Positions 33,399-40,840 of a stretch of 46,736 bases of DNA are shown in pieces. Each line of letters begins with the position of its first letter. The stretch's first letter is position 1. The DNA is taken from NCBI GenBank assembly GCA_903970165.1, contig CAJCHZ010000131.1:1-46736 (forward strand), in the 5' to 3' direction. Source of the stretch: Betaproteobacteria bacterium. GTDB lineage: Bacteria; Acidobacteriota; Terriglobia; Acidiferrales; UBA7541. The notes under the pieces are model-generated. The model saw nothing but the letters and a program-made list of their open reading frames with translations, had not been told where the DNA came from and made no database searches. Position numbers and translations under genes: made by a program.

Positions 33399-33568
33399 AA
33401 AAGACAAGCCCTTTGGTGGTGAGTCCCTTGCTGCAATTCGAGCGCGAGTGAGGCCGCAGACCTGCCTGGCAGGGCAGGCTGCAGAGGCTGCCCAAGGTAT
33501 TGTCCTGTAATACCCCACCCCACCCCGGGAGGCGAGGACCCCGCGGTTTTCGCCTCCTTTTTATTTTT
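33399..33568 (+). ncRNA. Candidate regulatory leader or small RNA with alternative hairpins
   Basis: Between the promoter and terminator three stable hairpins can form. Hairpin A is GCAG-a-CCTGCC paired with GGCAGG-CTGC (33456-33482, ten pairs with one bulge). Hairpin B is GGGCAG with CTGCCC (33472-33477 with 33488-33493) and shares the 3' arm of A, so A and B exclude each other. Hairpin C is GGTATT-gtcctgt-AATACC (33496-33514). Mutually exclusive stems before a terminator resemble riboswitch or attenuator architecture. I could not match it to a known class. Confidence 0.4.
33528..33568 (+). terminator. Strong intrinsic terminator before the ABC ATPase gene
   Basis: GGAGGCGA (33528-33535) pairs perfectly with TCGCCTCC (33550-33557) around a 14-base loop, followed by a T-rich tract (five T, A, five T). 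It stops 26 bases before the start codon at 33595, so read-through would be needed for the promoter at 33364 to express the gene. Confidence 0.8.
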
Positions 33569-33594
33569 CCTCTTGAGTTAAAATAGCTCGCATA

Positions 33595-34404
33595 TTGCCT
33601 AAAACCTTGACGGCTTCGATCCCACCGCTCCTCGAGCTGAAAGAAGTCACTGTCATCCGCGGAGATTCCGCAACGCGGCCGGCGCTTGATGGAGTTTCGC
33701 TGCGCATTGAGGCTGGAGAGCACGTTTGCATCCTGGGGCCCAATGGCTGCGGGAAATCCACGCTGATCAAGACCATTACACGGGAGTGTTATCCGCTGGC
33801 CGGCGATGGTTCATACATTTCGATTCTTGGCCGCGAGCGGTGGAATATTTTTGAGCTGCGCTCGCTCCTGGGGATCGTGTCTCCTGATTTGCTGGCTTCC
33901 TGTACTACGGACGCGACCGGGCGCGACGTGGTGCTCTCCGGATTTTTCAGCAGCACGCGCATCTTCCCGCACCATCATCCCGATCCGGAACATCTTGCAC
34001 GCGCCACCGCAACGCTCGCGCGACTTGGAGTCGCGCATCTTGCCGATCGGGCTGTCTCAGAAATGTCTTCCGGGGAAGCCAAGCGGACTTTGATTGCGCG
34101 AGCCTTGGTGCATGATCCGCAGACGCTGCTCTTCGATGAGCCCAGCAATGCGTTGGACATTGCCGCGCAACTCCAGCTTCGCGATACCATGCGGCAACTG
34201 GCGCAAGGTGGCCTCGGTATTTTGCTCGTCACGCACCATGTTGCGGAAATTATTCCGGAGATTGAGCGTGTGGTGATGCTGCGAGAAGGCCGCATTCTGG
34301 CCGATGGAACCAAACAGGGAATTCTTACGGCGGAAAAGCTCTCCTCGCTTTTTGGTGTTTCCGTCCGCCTCGGCCAGCATGACGGCTATTTTCATCTGTA
34401 TTAG
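33595..34404 (+). CDS. Orphan ABC transporter ATP-binding protein
   Basis: A 269-residue single ABC domain. Walker A is GPNGCGKST, the signature is atypical (EMSSGEAKRTLIARAL, with SSGE where LSGGQ is usual) and Walker B is TLLFDEPSNALDI, with the switch His in VTHHVAEII. The divergent signature and the HHVAEI block resemble ModF/YlmA-like ATPases, which are often encoded without a permease. No permease or binding protein gene is adjacent. The start is taken as TTG at 33595, as no ATG is suitable; there is no clear Shine-Dalgarno. The gene lies 26 bp behind a terminator preceded by a switch-like leader. Its 3' end overlaps the convergent glycosyltransferase gene by 80 bp. Confidence 0.88.
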   Translation: MPKTLTASIPPLLELKEVTVIRGDSATRPALDGVSLRIEAGEHVCILGPNGCGKSTLIKTITRECYPLAGDGSYISILGRERWNIFELRSLLGIVSPDLLASCTTDATGRDVVLSGFFSSTRIFPHHHPDPEHLARATATLARLGVAHLADRAVSEMSSGEAKRTLIARALVHDPQTLLFDEPSNALDIAAQLQLRDTMRQLAQGGLGILLVTHHVAEIIPEIERVVMLREGRILADGTKQGILTAEKLSSLFGVSVRLGQHDGYFHLY

Positions 34405-35722
34405 GCAGCCGACTTACCTGCGGCGGATCTCCGACGGAAGCCTTTTTGCGAATCTTCGCCGAGAGCCAGTGCCACAAGCCATTTAGCCCAATCGCTGAGA
34501 GAAGCAGCACGACTGGATCGAGCGGATGGCGGTAGCGCAACGACGTGTGCGTGAGGTAGTACACCAGCGGGAAAGCCACCGGGAACACGATCACCGGGAA
34601 TGCATAACGGTTTTTCTCGGCGAGAAGAACGATGATGCCGAACAGCGCGCCTAGCGGTGCCGCGTCATTGCACAGGAGTATTAAACGGAGCCAGTGCGAG
34701 TCCGCCTGTCGAAAAGCTGTCAGAGGAGCGGCCGTGCCCGTCCAGAAGTCCAAGAATCGTTGCGAGATGAGCCAAAGTTCAGTCCGCGGATTCGAAACGA
34801 TAAACGCAATGGCCTTTCGTTTTTCTTCCTCCATGAACGCACGTTCACCCATCCGCAGGTAGCGTAGTATCTCGCGGTCCTGTGTGACCGCGCCTGGGCG
34901 TCCCTGGTGTTGCTCGTCATAGTTTTCGTTGTTGCCGATGTACAGCTCGAATGCGAAATTTGAACGTAGCGGTATGAACTTGTGAAAGACGCGGTAATTG
35001 CGGATGGTCCACGGGACGCAGCAAAGAACTGCAAGAGCAGTGGCCAGCGCAGGTCTGGCGAGCCACCTTCTTGCGGGAATGTAGCCGCGAATGCGATAGG
35101 CAACCCAGCCCAGCAGAAATGGGAAAAGAATACCGGCTGCGGGATTTGTCAACGCAGCGAAGCCCCATAAGAGTCCGTATAGGCACCAGTCGAGCGGGCG
35201 CCGCGACTCCGCAAGTTCCAAGGTCGCCCAGAGTATGGCGGCCACGAGCAGCGCGGACAGCGAAGTGTCCCAAATCCATTCGAACGGGATGATGACCGCG
35301 TTCGGAAATAAAGCCCACAACCACGCGGCCACGCTGGCGACGGCAAGGCCGGCAGTGCGTTTGCCAGCGTAAAAAATTGGCACGCACGTGCCGGCAGAGA
35401 AGAAAACATTCAGTGCAAGCGCGGCAAAAAAAGAACGTAGCGTATAAATCCCAAACGATTTGAAAATTCCCGCGAGCAGATAAGGATAAACCGGTGCCAG
35501 CCATGCTGTCGGGCCACTATCCCTCTGAAAGGGAGAGGAATAGCCTTTTCCGCTGGCAATCGAGTACGCGATGTGCCCTGTTTCTGTTTGAAACGGAACG
35601 ACGCTCAAGGCCTGCGGAGGAATTTGCCTCACCTGGCTCCATGCAAACGCCAGCCGCACTCCCAACGCGACGATCACTATGAGCAAAAGAGACGTCGCAG
35701 CCCTTCGCCACGCATTTTTCAT
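34325..35722 (-). CDS. GT-C-type membrane glycosyltransferase (ArnT/PMT-like)
   Basis: A 465-residue protein with about ten membrane spans, predicted to move a sugar from a polyprenyl-phosphate carrier onto a lipid or protein outside the cytoplasm. Span 1 is SLLLIVIVALGVRLAFAW. The first loop contains Glu-rich TETGHIAYSIASGKGY and PTAWLAPVYPYLLAG, as in the dolichyl-phosphate-mannose mannosyltransferase-like family. Later blocks include GLLWGFAALTNPA and SLRYRHPLDPVVLLLSAIGL, the latter carrying the family's typical R-Y-x-x-P. The last 70 residues are soluble and basic, and the final 26 codons overlap the ABC ATPase gene on the other strand. No sugar-nucleotide genes are nearby to indicate the substrate. 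Confidence 0.87.
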   Translation of the reverse strand: MKNAWRRAATSLLLIVIVALGVRLAFAWSQVRQIPPQALSVVPFQTETGHIAYSIASGKGYSSPFQRDSGPTAWLAPVYPYLLAGIFKSFGIYTLRSFFAALALNVFFSAGTCVPIFYAGKRTAGLAVASVAAWLWALFPNAVIIPFEWIWDTSLSALLVAAILWATLELAESRRPLDWCLYGLLWGFAALTNPAAGILFPFLLGWVAYRIRGYIPARRWLARPALATALAVLCCVPWTIRNYRVFHKFIPLRSNFAFELYIGNNENYDEQHQGRPGAVTQDREILRYLRMGERAFMEEEKRKAIAFIVSNPRTELWLISQRFLDFWTGTAAPLTAFRQADSHWLRLILLCNDAAPLGALFGIIVLLAEKNRYAFPVIVFPVAFPLVYYLTHTSLRYRHPLDPVVLLLSAIGLNGLWHWLSAKIRKKASVGDPPQVSRLPNTDENSRHAGRGGRKHQKARRAFPP

Positions 35723-35920
35723 GAACCGCGGTTTCTCCCTGATATGAAGAGGTTCGCTTCCGCGAAAGCCACCGCGCTCCTAATGTTACGCCCGCAGCGA
35801 TGCGAACGTGCATCGTTATGGCAGGAGGCCAGCTTCCACTTTCCAGAATGGATTGGTGTAAGCGAGCCACTCCCGCGTCGTCAGCGGCGAAGGGGAGAGA
35901 GGCAGGAACCAGAGATTGAG

Positions 35921-36325
35921 CTATTTCGTCGGCCGAGTCACGGAAAGCGGGCGAGCGTCCGGATGTCTTGACGACCAGTCTTCGGGAGGAAACGCCACGC
36001 GCCAGAACGCAGGGCGCGCTTCGGAAAATTCGAGGCCAATCTCCGATTTGCCCGCTCGTACAGGGCCCAGGAAGACCACATGGCATTCCTGCTCCTCTTG
36101 CGTGCGCTTGTTCTGAAGCATCACTTTGCTGCCGCTGGTTACACGTGCGTTGGTCAGGACGAGTGCGCCGTGCGCGTTGATGGCCAGAGTCTCCGTTTCT
36201 TCCTCGAACGGATTACCTTGCGCGTCCGTCCCACGTATACGGACGGAGACCTGCATGAGCACGCGCTGGCTGCGTCGGCGGACTGCCGGATTCGCAGGCG
36301 TATTTGGAATTTGTGTCTCTGCCAT
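35921..36325 (-). CDS. PilZ-like domain protein with altered motif
   Basis: A 134-residue single-domain protein. A basic RRRSQR sequence near residue 20 supplies the RxxxR half of a c-di-GMP-binding PilZ domain. The second half, normally (D/N)xSxxG, appears as INAHGALV, with His replacing Ser, followed by beta strands (SKVMLQNKRTQEEQECHVVFL, abbreviated here from about 21 residues) and GLEFSEARPAFWRVAF. I recall the N-x-H-G-A form from other acidobacterial PilZ-like proteins; whether it still binds c-di-GMP is unknown. The ATG at 36325 is favoured by GAGG 4 bases upstream over an in-frame TTG at 36343. It is a lone gene between the glycosyltransferase and citrate synthase. Confidence 0.78.
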   Translation of the reverse strand: MAETQIPNTPANPAVRRRSQRVLMQVSVRIRGTDAQGNPFEEETETLAINAHGALVLTNARVTSGSKVMLQNKRTQEEQECHVVFLGPVRAGKSEIGLEFSEARPAFWRVAFPPEDWSSRHPDARPLSVTRPTK

Positions 36326-36461
36326 GATGCCTCTTTCTACCAACTATACCGGGCTATTGGAGCACGTCGAGTACCAACACGCCCACGAGTTACTTCCCTC
36401 TGATACGGCAGGCTATCTGTCTATTTACGAGTCCCTTATCGGTTTTGAATAAGGTTCGCTG

Positions 36462-37802
36462 TCAACTCCGCTGGTCCATGGGAACGTACTGGCGTGTGTC
36501 ATGGCCGAGATAGATTTGACGGGGACGGGCAATTTTCTGCTCGGGGTCCAGGAGCATCTCTTGCCATTGCGCAATCCAGCCGGAAGTGCGAGGAATCGCA
36601 AACAGCACCGGGAACATGGAAATCGGGAAGCCCATAGACTGGTAAATCAAGCCGGTGTAAAAGTCCACGTTAGGATAGAGTTTCCGCTTGATGAAATATT
36701 CGTCTTCGAGAGCGATACGCTCGCACTCTAGAGCGATTTCCAGCAGCGGATTCTTGCCCATCAATTCGAAAACTTCGTAGGCCACGCGCTTGATGATGCG
36801 GGCGCGCGGGTCGTAGTGCTTGTAAATGCGGTGGCCGAATCCCATCAGTTTGGTTTCGCCGGCCTTAACGCGCTTGATGAAATCCGGAACTTTCTGCACC
36901 GAGCCGATTTCGAGCAGCATGTGCAGCACTTCTTCGTTCGCGCCCCCATGCAGAGGGCCATAGAGCGCGGCGATGGCCGCCGCCGTCGCTGAGTAGGGGT
37001 CCACGTGCGAACTGCCGACGCCGCGAATCGTGTTCGCGGAGCAGTTCTGCTCGTGATCCGCATGCAGGATGAAAAGCACATCCAGCGCATGTTCCAGAGT
37101 GGGATTAGGGCGGTACTTCGCTTCCGTTGTGCGGAACAACATGTTCAGGAAATTGCCTGGATAGCTCAGCTCGTTGTCCGGATAAACAAACGGCATGCCC
37201 AGAGTGTGACGGTAAGAGAACGCTGCAATCGTGGGCATCTTGCCGACCAGCCGGTAGGTCTGTTTCCGGCGCGACTCCGCATTAAAGATGTCCCTGGAGT
37301 CGTGATAAAAAGTCGAAAGCGCCGCGATGGTGGAGATCATCATCCCCATGGGGTGCGCGTCGTAGTGAAAGCCATCCAAAAACTTCTTGATACTCTCGTG
37401 GATGAACGTGTGGTGCGAGACGTTGTATGTCCATTCCTTGAGCTGCGATTCGGTAGGCAGTTCGCCGTGTAGCAGCAGGTACGCGGTCTCGAGATAGGTG
37501 CTTTTTTCCGCGAGCTCTTCGATGGGATAGCCGCGGTAGCGCAGGATGCCCGCGTCGCCGTCAATGTACGTGATTTTGCTGATGCAGGACGCTGTGTTGT
37601 TATACGCCGGGTCGTAACTCAACATGCCGAATTCAGCAGGGTCTACCTTGATCTGGCGCAGGTCCATCGCCCGAATGGCATCATTTTTTATGGGAATTTC
37701 GTATGACTTTCCGGTGCGATTGTCGGTGATGGTCAGCGTTTCGCGGGGTGCGGCGGCATCATCGGGCTTTCTCGTTTGCGTTGCGGACGGCGCGGATTCC
37801 AT
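36462..37802 (-). CDS. gltA: Citrate synthase
   Basis: A 446-residue citrate synthase of the long bacterial (GltA) type, condensing acetyl-CoA with oxaloacetate at the entry of the TCA cycle. The N-terminal small beta domain (TLTITDNRTGKSYEIPI) is present, as in hexameric NADH-sensitive enzymes. Catalytic residues are in place: the His in LHADHEQNCSANT (about 247-250), His285 in GPLHGGANEE and Asp380 in NVDFYTG. The ATG at 37802 is chosen because GAGG lies 8 bases upstream; the frame stays open 35 codons further but that part is not conserved in type. It is transcribed divergently from the Ser/Thr kinase gene across a 233-bp gap. Confidence 0.97.
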   Translation of the reverse strand: MESAPSATQTRKPDDAAAPRETLTITDNRTGKSYEIPIKNDAIRAMDLRQIKVDPAEFGMLSYDPAYNNTASCISKITYIDGDAGILRYRGYPIEELAEKSTYLETAYLLLHGELPTESQLKEWTYNVSHHTFIHESIKKFLDGFHYDAHPMGMMISTIAALSTFYHDSRDIFNAESRRKQTYRLVGKMPTIAAFSYRHTLGMPFVYPDNELSYPGNFLNMLFRTTEAKYRPNPTLEHALDVLFILHADHEQNCSANTIRGVGSSHVDPYSATAAAIAALYGPLHGGANEEVLHMLLEIGSVQKVPDFIKRVKAGETKLMGFGHRIYKHYDPRARIIKRVAYEVFELMGKNPLLEIALECERIALEDEYFIKRKLYPNVDFYTGLIYQSMGFPISMFPVLFAIPRTSGWIAQWQEMLLDPEQKIARPRQIYLGHDTRQYVPMDQRS

Positions 37803-38035
37803 AGAGCGATCCTCAGAAGACGGCAAGTGGCTGTTACTTCCCCACTCTACACCAAAGGCGCTCCGCCGGGAATGGGACCAGCAGGCTTGCGATACCCCAG
37901 TTCCCACTATGCATTTTGTGTGCTCGCATGATCGCAGTACGCTGGGTTCTTTTCAGCAGTACTTCTGGGCCATTCCCTCCAACAGGCCTCAGCCCGAGAA
38001 TGGACGTGGGGATACGCTCGTAAAAACGTGGCCAG

Positions 38036-39832
38036 ATGCCTATTCAAACAGACCGCTATGAAGTCATCGAAACCTTAGGGACCGGGGCTACCAGCCGCGT
38101 CGAGAAGGTTCGCGATACTGTGATAGGCCGCACGGTGGCCCAGAAGACTTTCCTGAACGGTTTTGGCTCGCGGCACCTCGAAGAACAATTCATCCGCGAG
38201 GCCCAAATTGTCGGCCGCCTGGCCCATCCCTTTATCGTCGGGCTTTACGACGTGGGAACCGATGCGACGGGATTGCCTTGCTTGATCATGGAATATGTCG
38301 AGGGGGAAACCCTGGAGAAGGTCCTGGAGTCCGCCCCGCTCCCGCTAAAAAAAGCTGCGGCGTGGGGAGGGGATCTTGCCTCGGCGCTAGCCCAGGCTCA
38401 TGCCGCCGAAATCATTCATGGAGATGTGAAACCGGCCAATATTCTGGTCACCAAAGATGGTCACGTGAAGCTGGGAGACTTCGGCGTTGCGCGCTACGCT
38501 ACGCACATCTCGCATTCAGGCGATCTCAGGGGCACTCCTGCTTATCTGGCACCCGAACAGATCCTAGACGAGCCTCAGGACGCGCGCTCTGACCTCTTTT
38601 CCCTGGGAATAATCCTCTATCAGATGGCCACGGGGCTCCGTCCGTTCGACGGCAACTCCCTCGAAGCGGTCTGCGCCCAAATCATTTCCGCGGCACCTGT
38701 GCCGCCGTCTCGCCGCAACCCCGCGTTGCCGCCGGAATTCGACCGAATTGTGATGCGCTGTCTGGCAAAAGATCCTGCCGCACGTTTTGCAACGGCTCAA
38801 GACCTGGCGGCTTCTCTTTATCCACTGGCGCGCGCGAATTCGAATGATTTGCAGCCGTCACCAGCTTCGGGAGCTGTGCCCTTGGACTCACCCGAGACCA
38901 AAATCAAAATGGCGATGGGGGCCACATCGGAGGCGGCGGTGGCCGTGCTGCACTGGCTTTCTCTGCGCCCATCCGAAAAAACAGCCAGGAGCCGGGAAAC
39001 GTTCTGGTGGAATCGTCCAGTGCGCCGCCGCGACGTTTGGGTTGCCAGTGCCGCTGCTGCCATCTTTCTAATTTCCCTTGTACCCCTCACGCGTTCGCTG
39101 CGCCGCCACTCCTCTTCGATGGCGGCTGCGAACGCCGAGGCTACCTCGATTGCCAGCGCTTCCGCGATTCCTGCTGATTCGCCAGCGCTGAACACGTCCC
39201 GTCCGCTGAACTCCGCAAACGGTTCCGTCCCAGGGGCTAACCCTTCACAACAAGGCGCGGACAATTTTCCGGACCAGGAACCCGCCAAACCTTCCGCTCC
39301 GCCCCGGAGCGTGTCGCATTCGACGGGGAACCCCGCGCGAAGCGCCCAGAAAACATCGGCACCAAAAGCTATTCCAGCGGGAAATTCCGCTACGGGGGGC
39401 GATGGTGGATCCGGCTCGAAGGCTCCGGCCATCGCAGCGGCGCAACAGACTTCTTTGCGTGTTGACGTTGTCTCCGATGTGGTCGACGACACACTGGCAG
39501 TCTATTCCGATGACGACCTCATTCTTAAGACAGCTCTGGAAGCGGCGCACCGAGGCGACACTTTGCGATTCAGCTGCCCGATTGCAACGGGAGATCATTT
39601 TCTCCGAGTGATTCTTTACCACGGCGATAAAGAAGTCGTGGTGCACAAAGAAAATAATTCCGAACTTCGCCCCGACGGCAGCAACACCATGGAAGTACAC
39701 GTCAATCGACGTTCCAAAATGCTTGTGAAACACGAAACCTCGCTGGAAATTGTTTGGCCCAGCCGGACCTTGTCTTCGGTTATTCCCAATGGTGCGGAAT
39801 TGGAATCCGGGGCCGCGCTGACGCCGCGATAA
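38036..39832 (+). CDS. Membrane-bound serine/threonine protein kinase
   Basis: A 598-residue Hanks-type kinase. The kinase domain is about residues 8-265: Gly-loop LGTGATSRV, ATP-binding Lys37, helix-C Glu55, catalytic loop HGDVKPANI with Asp130 and Asn135 (HGD instead of the usual HRD), DFG at 148-150 and activation-segment GTPAYLAPEQ. The Gly in place of Arg means it is a non-RD kinase, so activation-loop phosphorylation may not control it in the usual way. A single span lies near 334-352, followed by a Ser/Ala/Pro-rich linker and a C-terminal extracytoplasmic beta-rich domain (about 478-585) of unknown ligand. Substrates are unknown. Confidence 0.94.
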   Translation: MPIQTDRYEVIETLGTGATSRVEKVRDTVIGRTVAQKTFLNGFGSRHLEEQFIREAQIVGRLAHPFIVGLYDVGTDATGLPCLIMEYVEGETLEKVLESAPLPLKKAAAWGGDLASALAQAHAAEIIHGDVKPANILVTKDGHVKLGDFGVARYATHISHSGDLRGTPAYLAPEQILDEPQDARSDLFSLGIILYQMATGLRPFDGNSLEAVCAQIISAAPVPPSRRNPALPPEFDRIVMRCLAKDPAARFATAQDLAASLYPLARANSNDLQPSPASGAVPLDSPETKIKMAMGATSEAAVAVLHWLSLRPSEKTARSRETFWWNRPVRRRDVWVASAAAAIFLISLVPLTRSLRRHSSSMAAANAEATSIASASAIPADSPALNTSRPLNSANGSVPGANPSQQGADNFPDQEPAKPSAPPRSVSHSTGNPARSAQKTSAPKAIPAGNSATGGDGGSGSKAPAIAAAQQTSLRVDVVSDVVDDTLAVYSDDDLILKTALEAAHRGDTLRFSCPIATGDHFLRVILYHGDKEVVVHKENNSELRPDGSNTMEVHVNRRSKMLVKHETSLEIVWPSRTLSSVIPNGAELESGAALTPR

Positions 39833-39956
39833 TTCCTCCCATCGAATAAGCACCTGCGACGTCAGCCCTAAAGCTGGAGCAACCCTGTCATCGGCGCATC
39901 CCATGCCCGCTGCATTCAACGGGGTCTAAGTACAATTGAATCTGTGAGATACATGA

Positions 39957-39979
39957 GCTCTCGGCCCTGAGCCGAGAGC
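39957..39979. repeat. Perfect 9-bp stem-loop between kinase and pirin genes
   Basis: GCTCTCGGC-cctga-GCCGAGAGC is a perfect hairpin. There is no T tract on either strand, so it is not a standard intrinsic terminator. It lies 125 bp after the kinase stop and 26 bp before the pirin -35 box. Confidence 0.5.
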
Positions 39980-40004
39980 GAAGACACTCGCTAGAATACA
40001 CCTC

Positions 40005-40033
40005 TTGACAATAGTCGTTATAACGAGTATTAT
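40005..40033 (+). promoter_or_regulatory. Pirin promoter with a palindromic operator in the spacer
   Basis: A perfect -35 TTGACA (40005-40010), a 17-bp spacer and a -10 TATTAT (40028-40033). The spacer contains the perfect 12-bp palindrome TCGTTATAACGA (40015-40026); including flanks, ATAGTCGTTATAACGAGTAT is symmetric except for one position in each arm. A dimeric repressor bound here would block RNA polymerase completely. MarR, HxlR or TetR-type control of pirin genes is a reasonable guess; no regulator gene is adjacent. Confidence 0.75.
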
Positions 40034-40059
40034 GTCTCTGTCAAACCGGGAGGTGGACC

Positions 40060-40758
40060 ATGATCAACATCCGCAAAAGCCACGAACGCGGCCATTTCAA
40101 CCACGGCTGGCTGGATACCTATTTCTCATTTTCGTTTGCAGATTACTATGACCCGAAGCACGTGCAGTTCCGCACGCTCCGAGTCCTGAATGACGACCGT
40201 GTCGCCGCAGGCGAGGGCTTTCCCACGCACCCGCACCGCGACATGGAAATCTTCACCTACGTGCTCGAAGGTGCGCTCGAACATCGCGACAGCATGGACA
40301 CGGGCTCCGTTATTCGTCCAGGCGATGTGCAATACATGAGCGCGGGGTCCGGCGTGACACACAGCGAGTTCAACGCGTCAGACAAGGAACCCGTGCACCT
40401 GCTGCAAATTTGGATGTTTCCGCAAGAAAAGGGCCTGAAGCCCGTCTACGGCCAGAAGACTTTCAGCGAAGAGGAGAAACGCGGGAAGCTGCGACTCGTC
40501 GCTTCGCCGGACGGGCGCGATGGCTCGGTAAAAATCCGCCAGGACAATGAACTGTATGCCACGCTTCTCGGCAAAGGCGAAGCCGTAAAGCATGAACTGA
40601 AGCCTGACCGCCACGCCTATATCCAAGTGGCGCGCGGCAGCGTCACGCTGAACGGCGAGAAGCTCGAAGAAGGCGACGGCGCGGCCATCTCGAAAGAAAA
40701 ATCCGTCGAACTGACGGGCGTCGACAACGCCGAAGTCCTGCTCTTCGATCTGGCGTAA
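40060..40758 (+). CDS. Pirin-family bicupin protein
   Basis: A 232-residue cytoplasmic bicupin, close in length to E. coli YhhW, which has quercetin dioxygenase activity. The N-terminal cupin holds the metal site: THPHRDMEIFTYVLEG provides two His ligands, and SAGSGVTHSEFN provides the third His and the Glu. The C-terminal cupin (from about residue 150) lacks such ligands. A very good ribosome site (GGGAGGTGG) precedes the ATG, and a near-consensus promoter with operator lies just upstream, so the gene is probably tightly repressed and strongly inducible, perhaps by electrophiles or phenolic compounds. A strong bidirectional terminator follows. Confidence 0.94.
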   Translation: MINIRKSHERGHFNHGWLDTYFSFSFADYYDPKHVQFRTLRVLNDDRVAAGEGFPTHPHRDMEIFTYVLEGALEHRDSMDTGSVIRPGDVQYMSAGSGVTHSEFNASDKEPVHLLQIWMFPQEKGLKPVYGQKTFSEEEKRGKLRLVASPDGRDGSVKIRQDNELYATLLGKGEAVKHELKPDRHAYIQVARGSVTLNGEKLEEGDGAAISKEKSVELTGVDNAEVLLFDLA

Positions 40759-40783
40759 TCCTAGCCGCAGCAGCCTAAAAAGG

Positions 40784-40830
40784 AAGCGCGCAGGAGGCGC
40801 CCGCCAAGGCATTTCCTGCGCGCTTTTATT
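40784..40830. terminator. Bidirectional intrinsic terminator
   Basis: AAGCGCGCAGGA (40784-40795) and TCCTGCGCGCTT (40814-40825) form a 12-bp perfect stem with an 18-base loop. TTTTATTT follows on the plus strand; on the minus strand the stem is followed by CCTTTTTAGG. It serves both pirin (plus) and the convergent ADOP permease gene (minus). Confidence 0.85.
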
Positions 40831-40840
40831 TCAGCTCGGA

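Noticed and set aside
33399..33568. Cobalamin riboswitch interpretation of the leader before the ABC ATPase, suggested by GACCTGCC.
   Set aside because: The conserved cobalamin core elements are missing; only one short box matches.
33399..33568. 6S RNA interpretation of the same segment, suggested by its length of about 170 nt with its own promoter and terminator.
   Set aside because: I could not draw the long rod with a central open bubble typical of 6S RNA; kept only as an unassigned structured RNA.
35517..36086. A 189-codon minus-strand frame overlapping the glycosyltransferase and PilZ-like genes.
   Set aside because: Shadow of two well-supported genes in other frames; composition (Arg/Ser/Gly rich) is typical of out-of-frame reading of GC-rich DNA.
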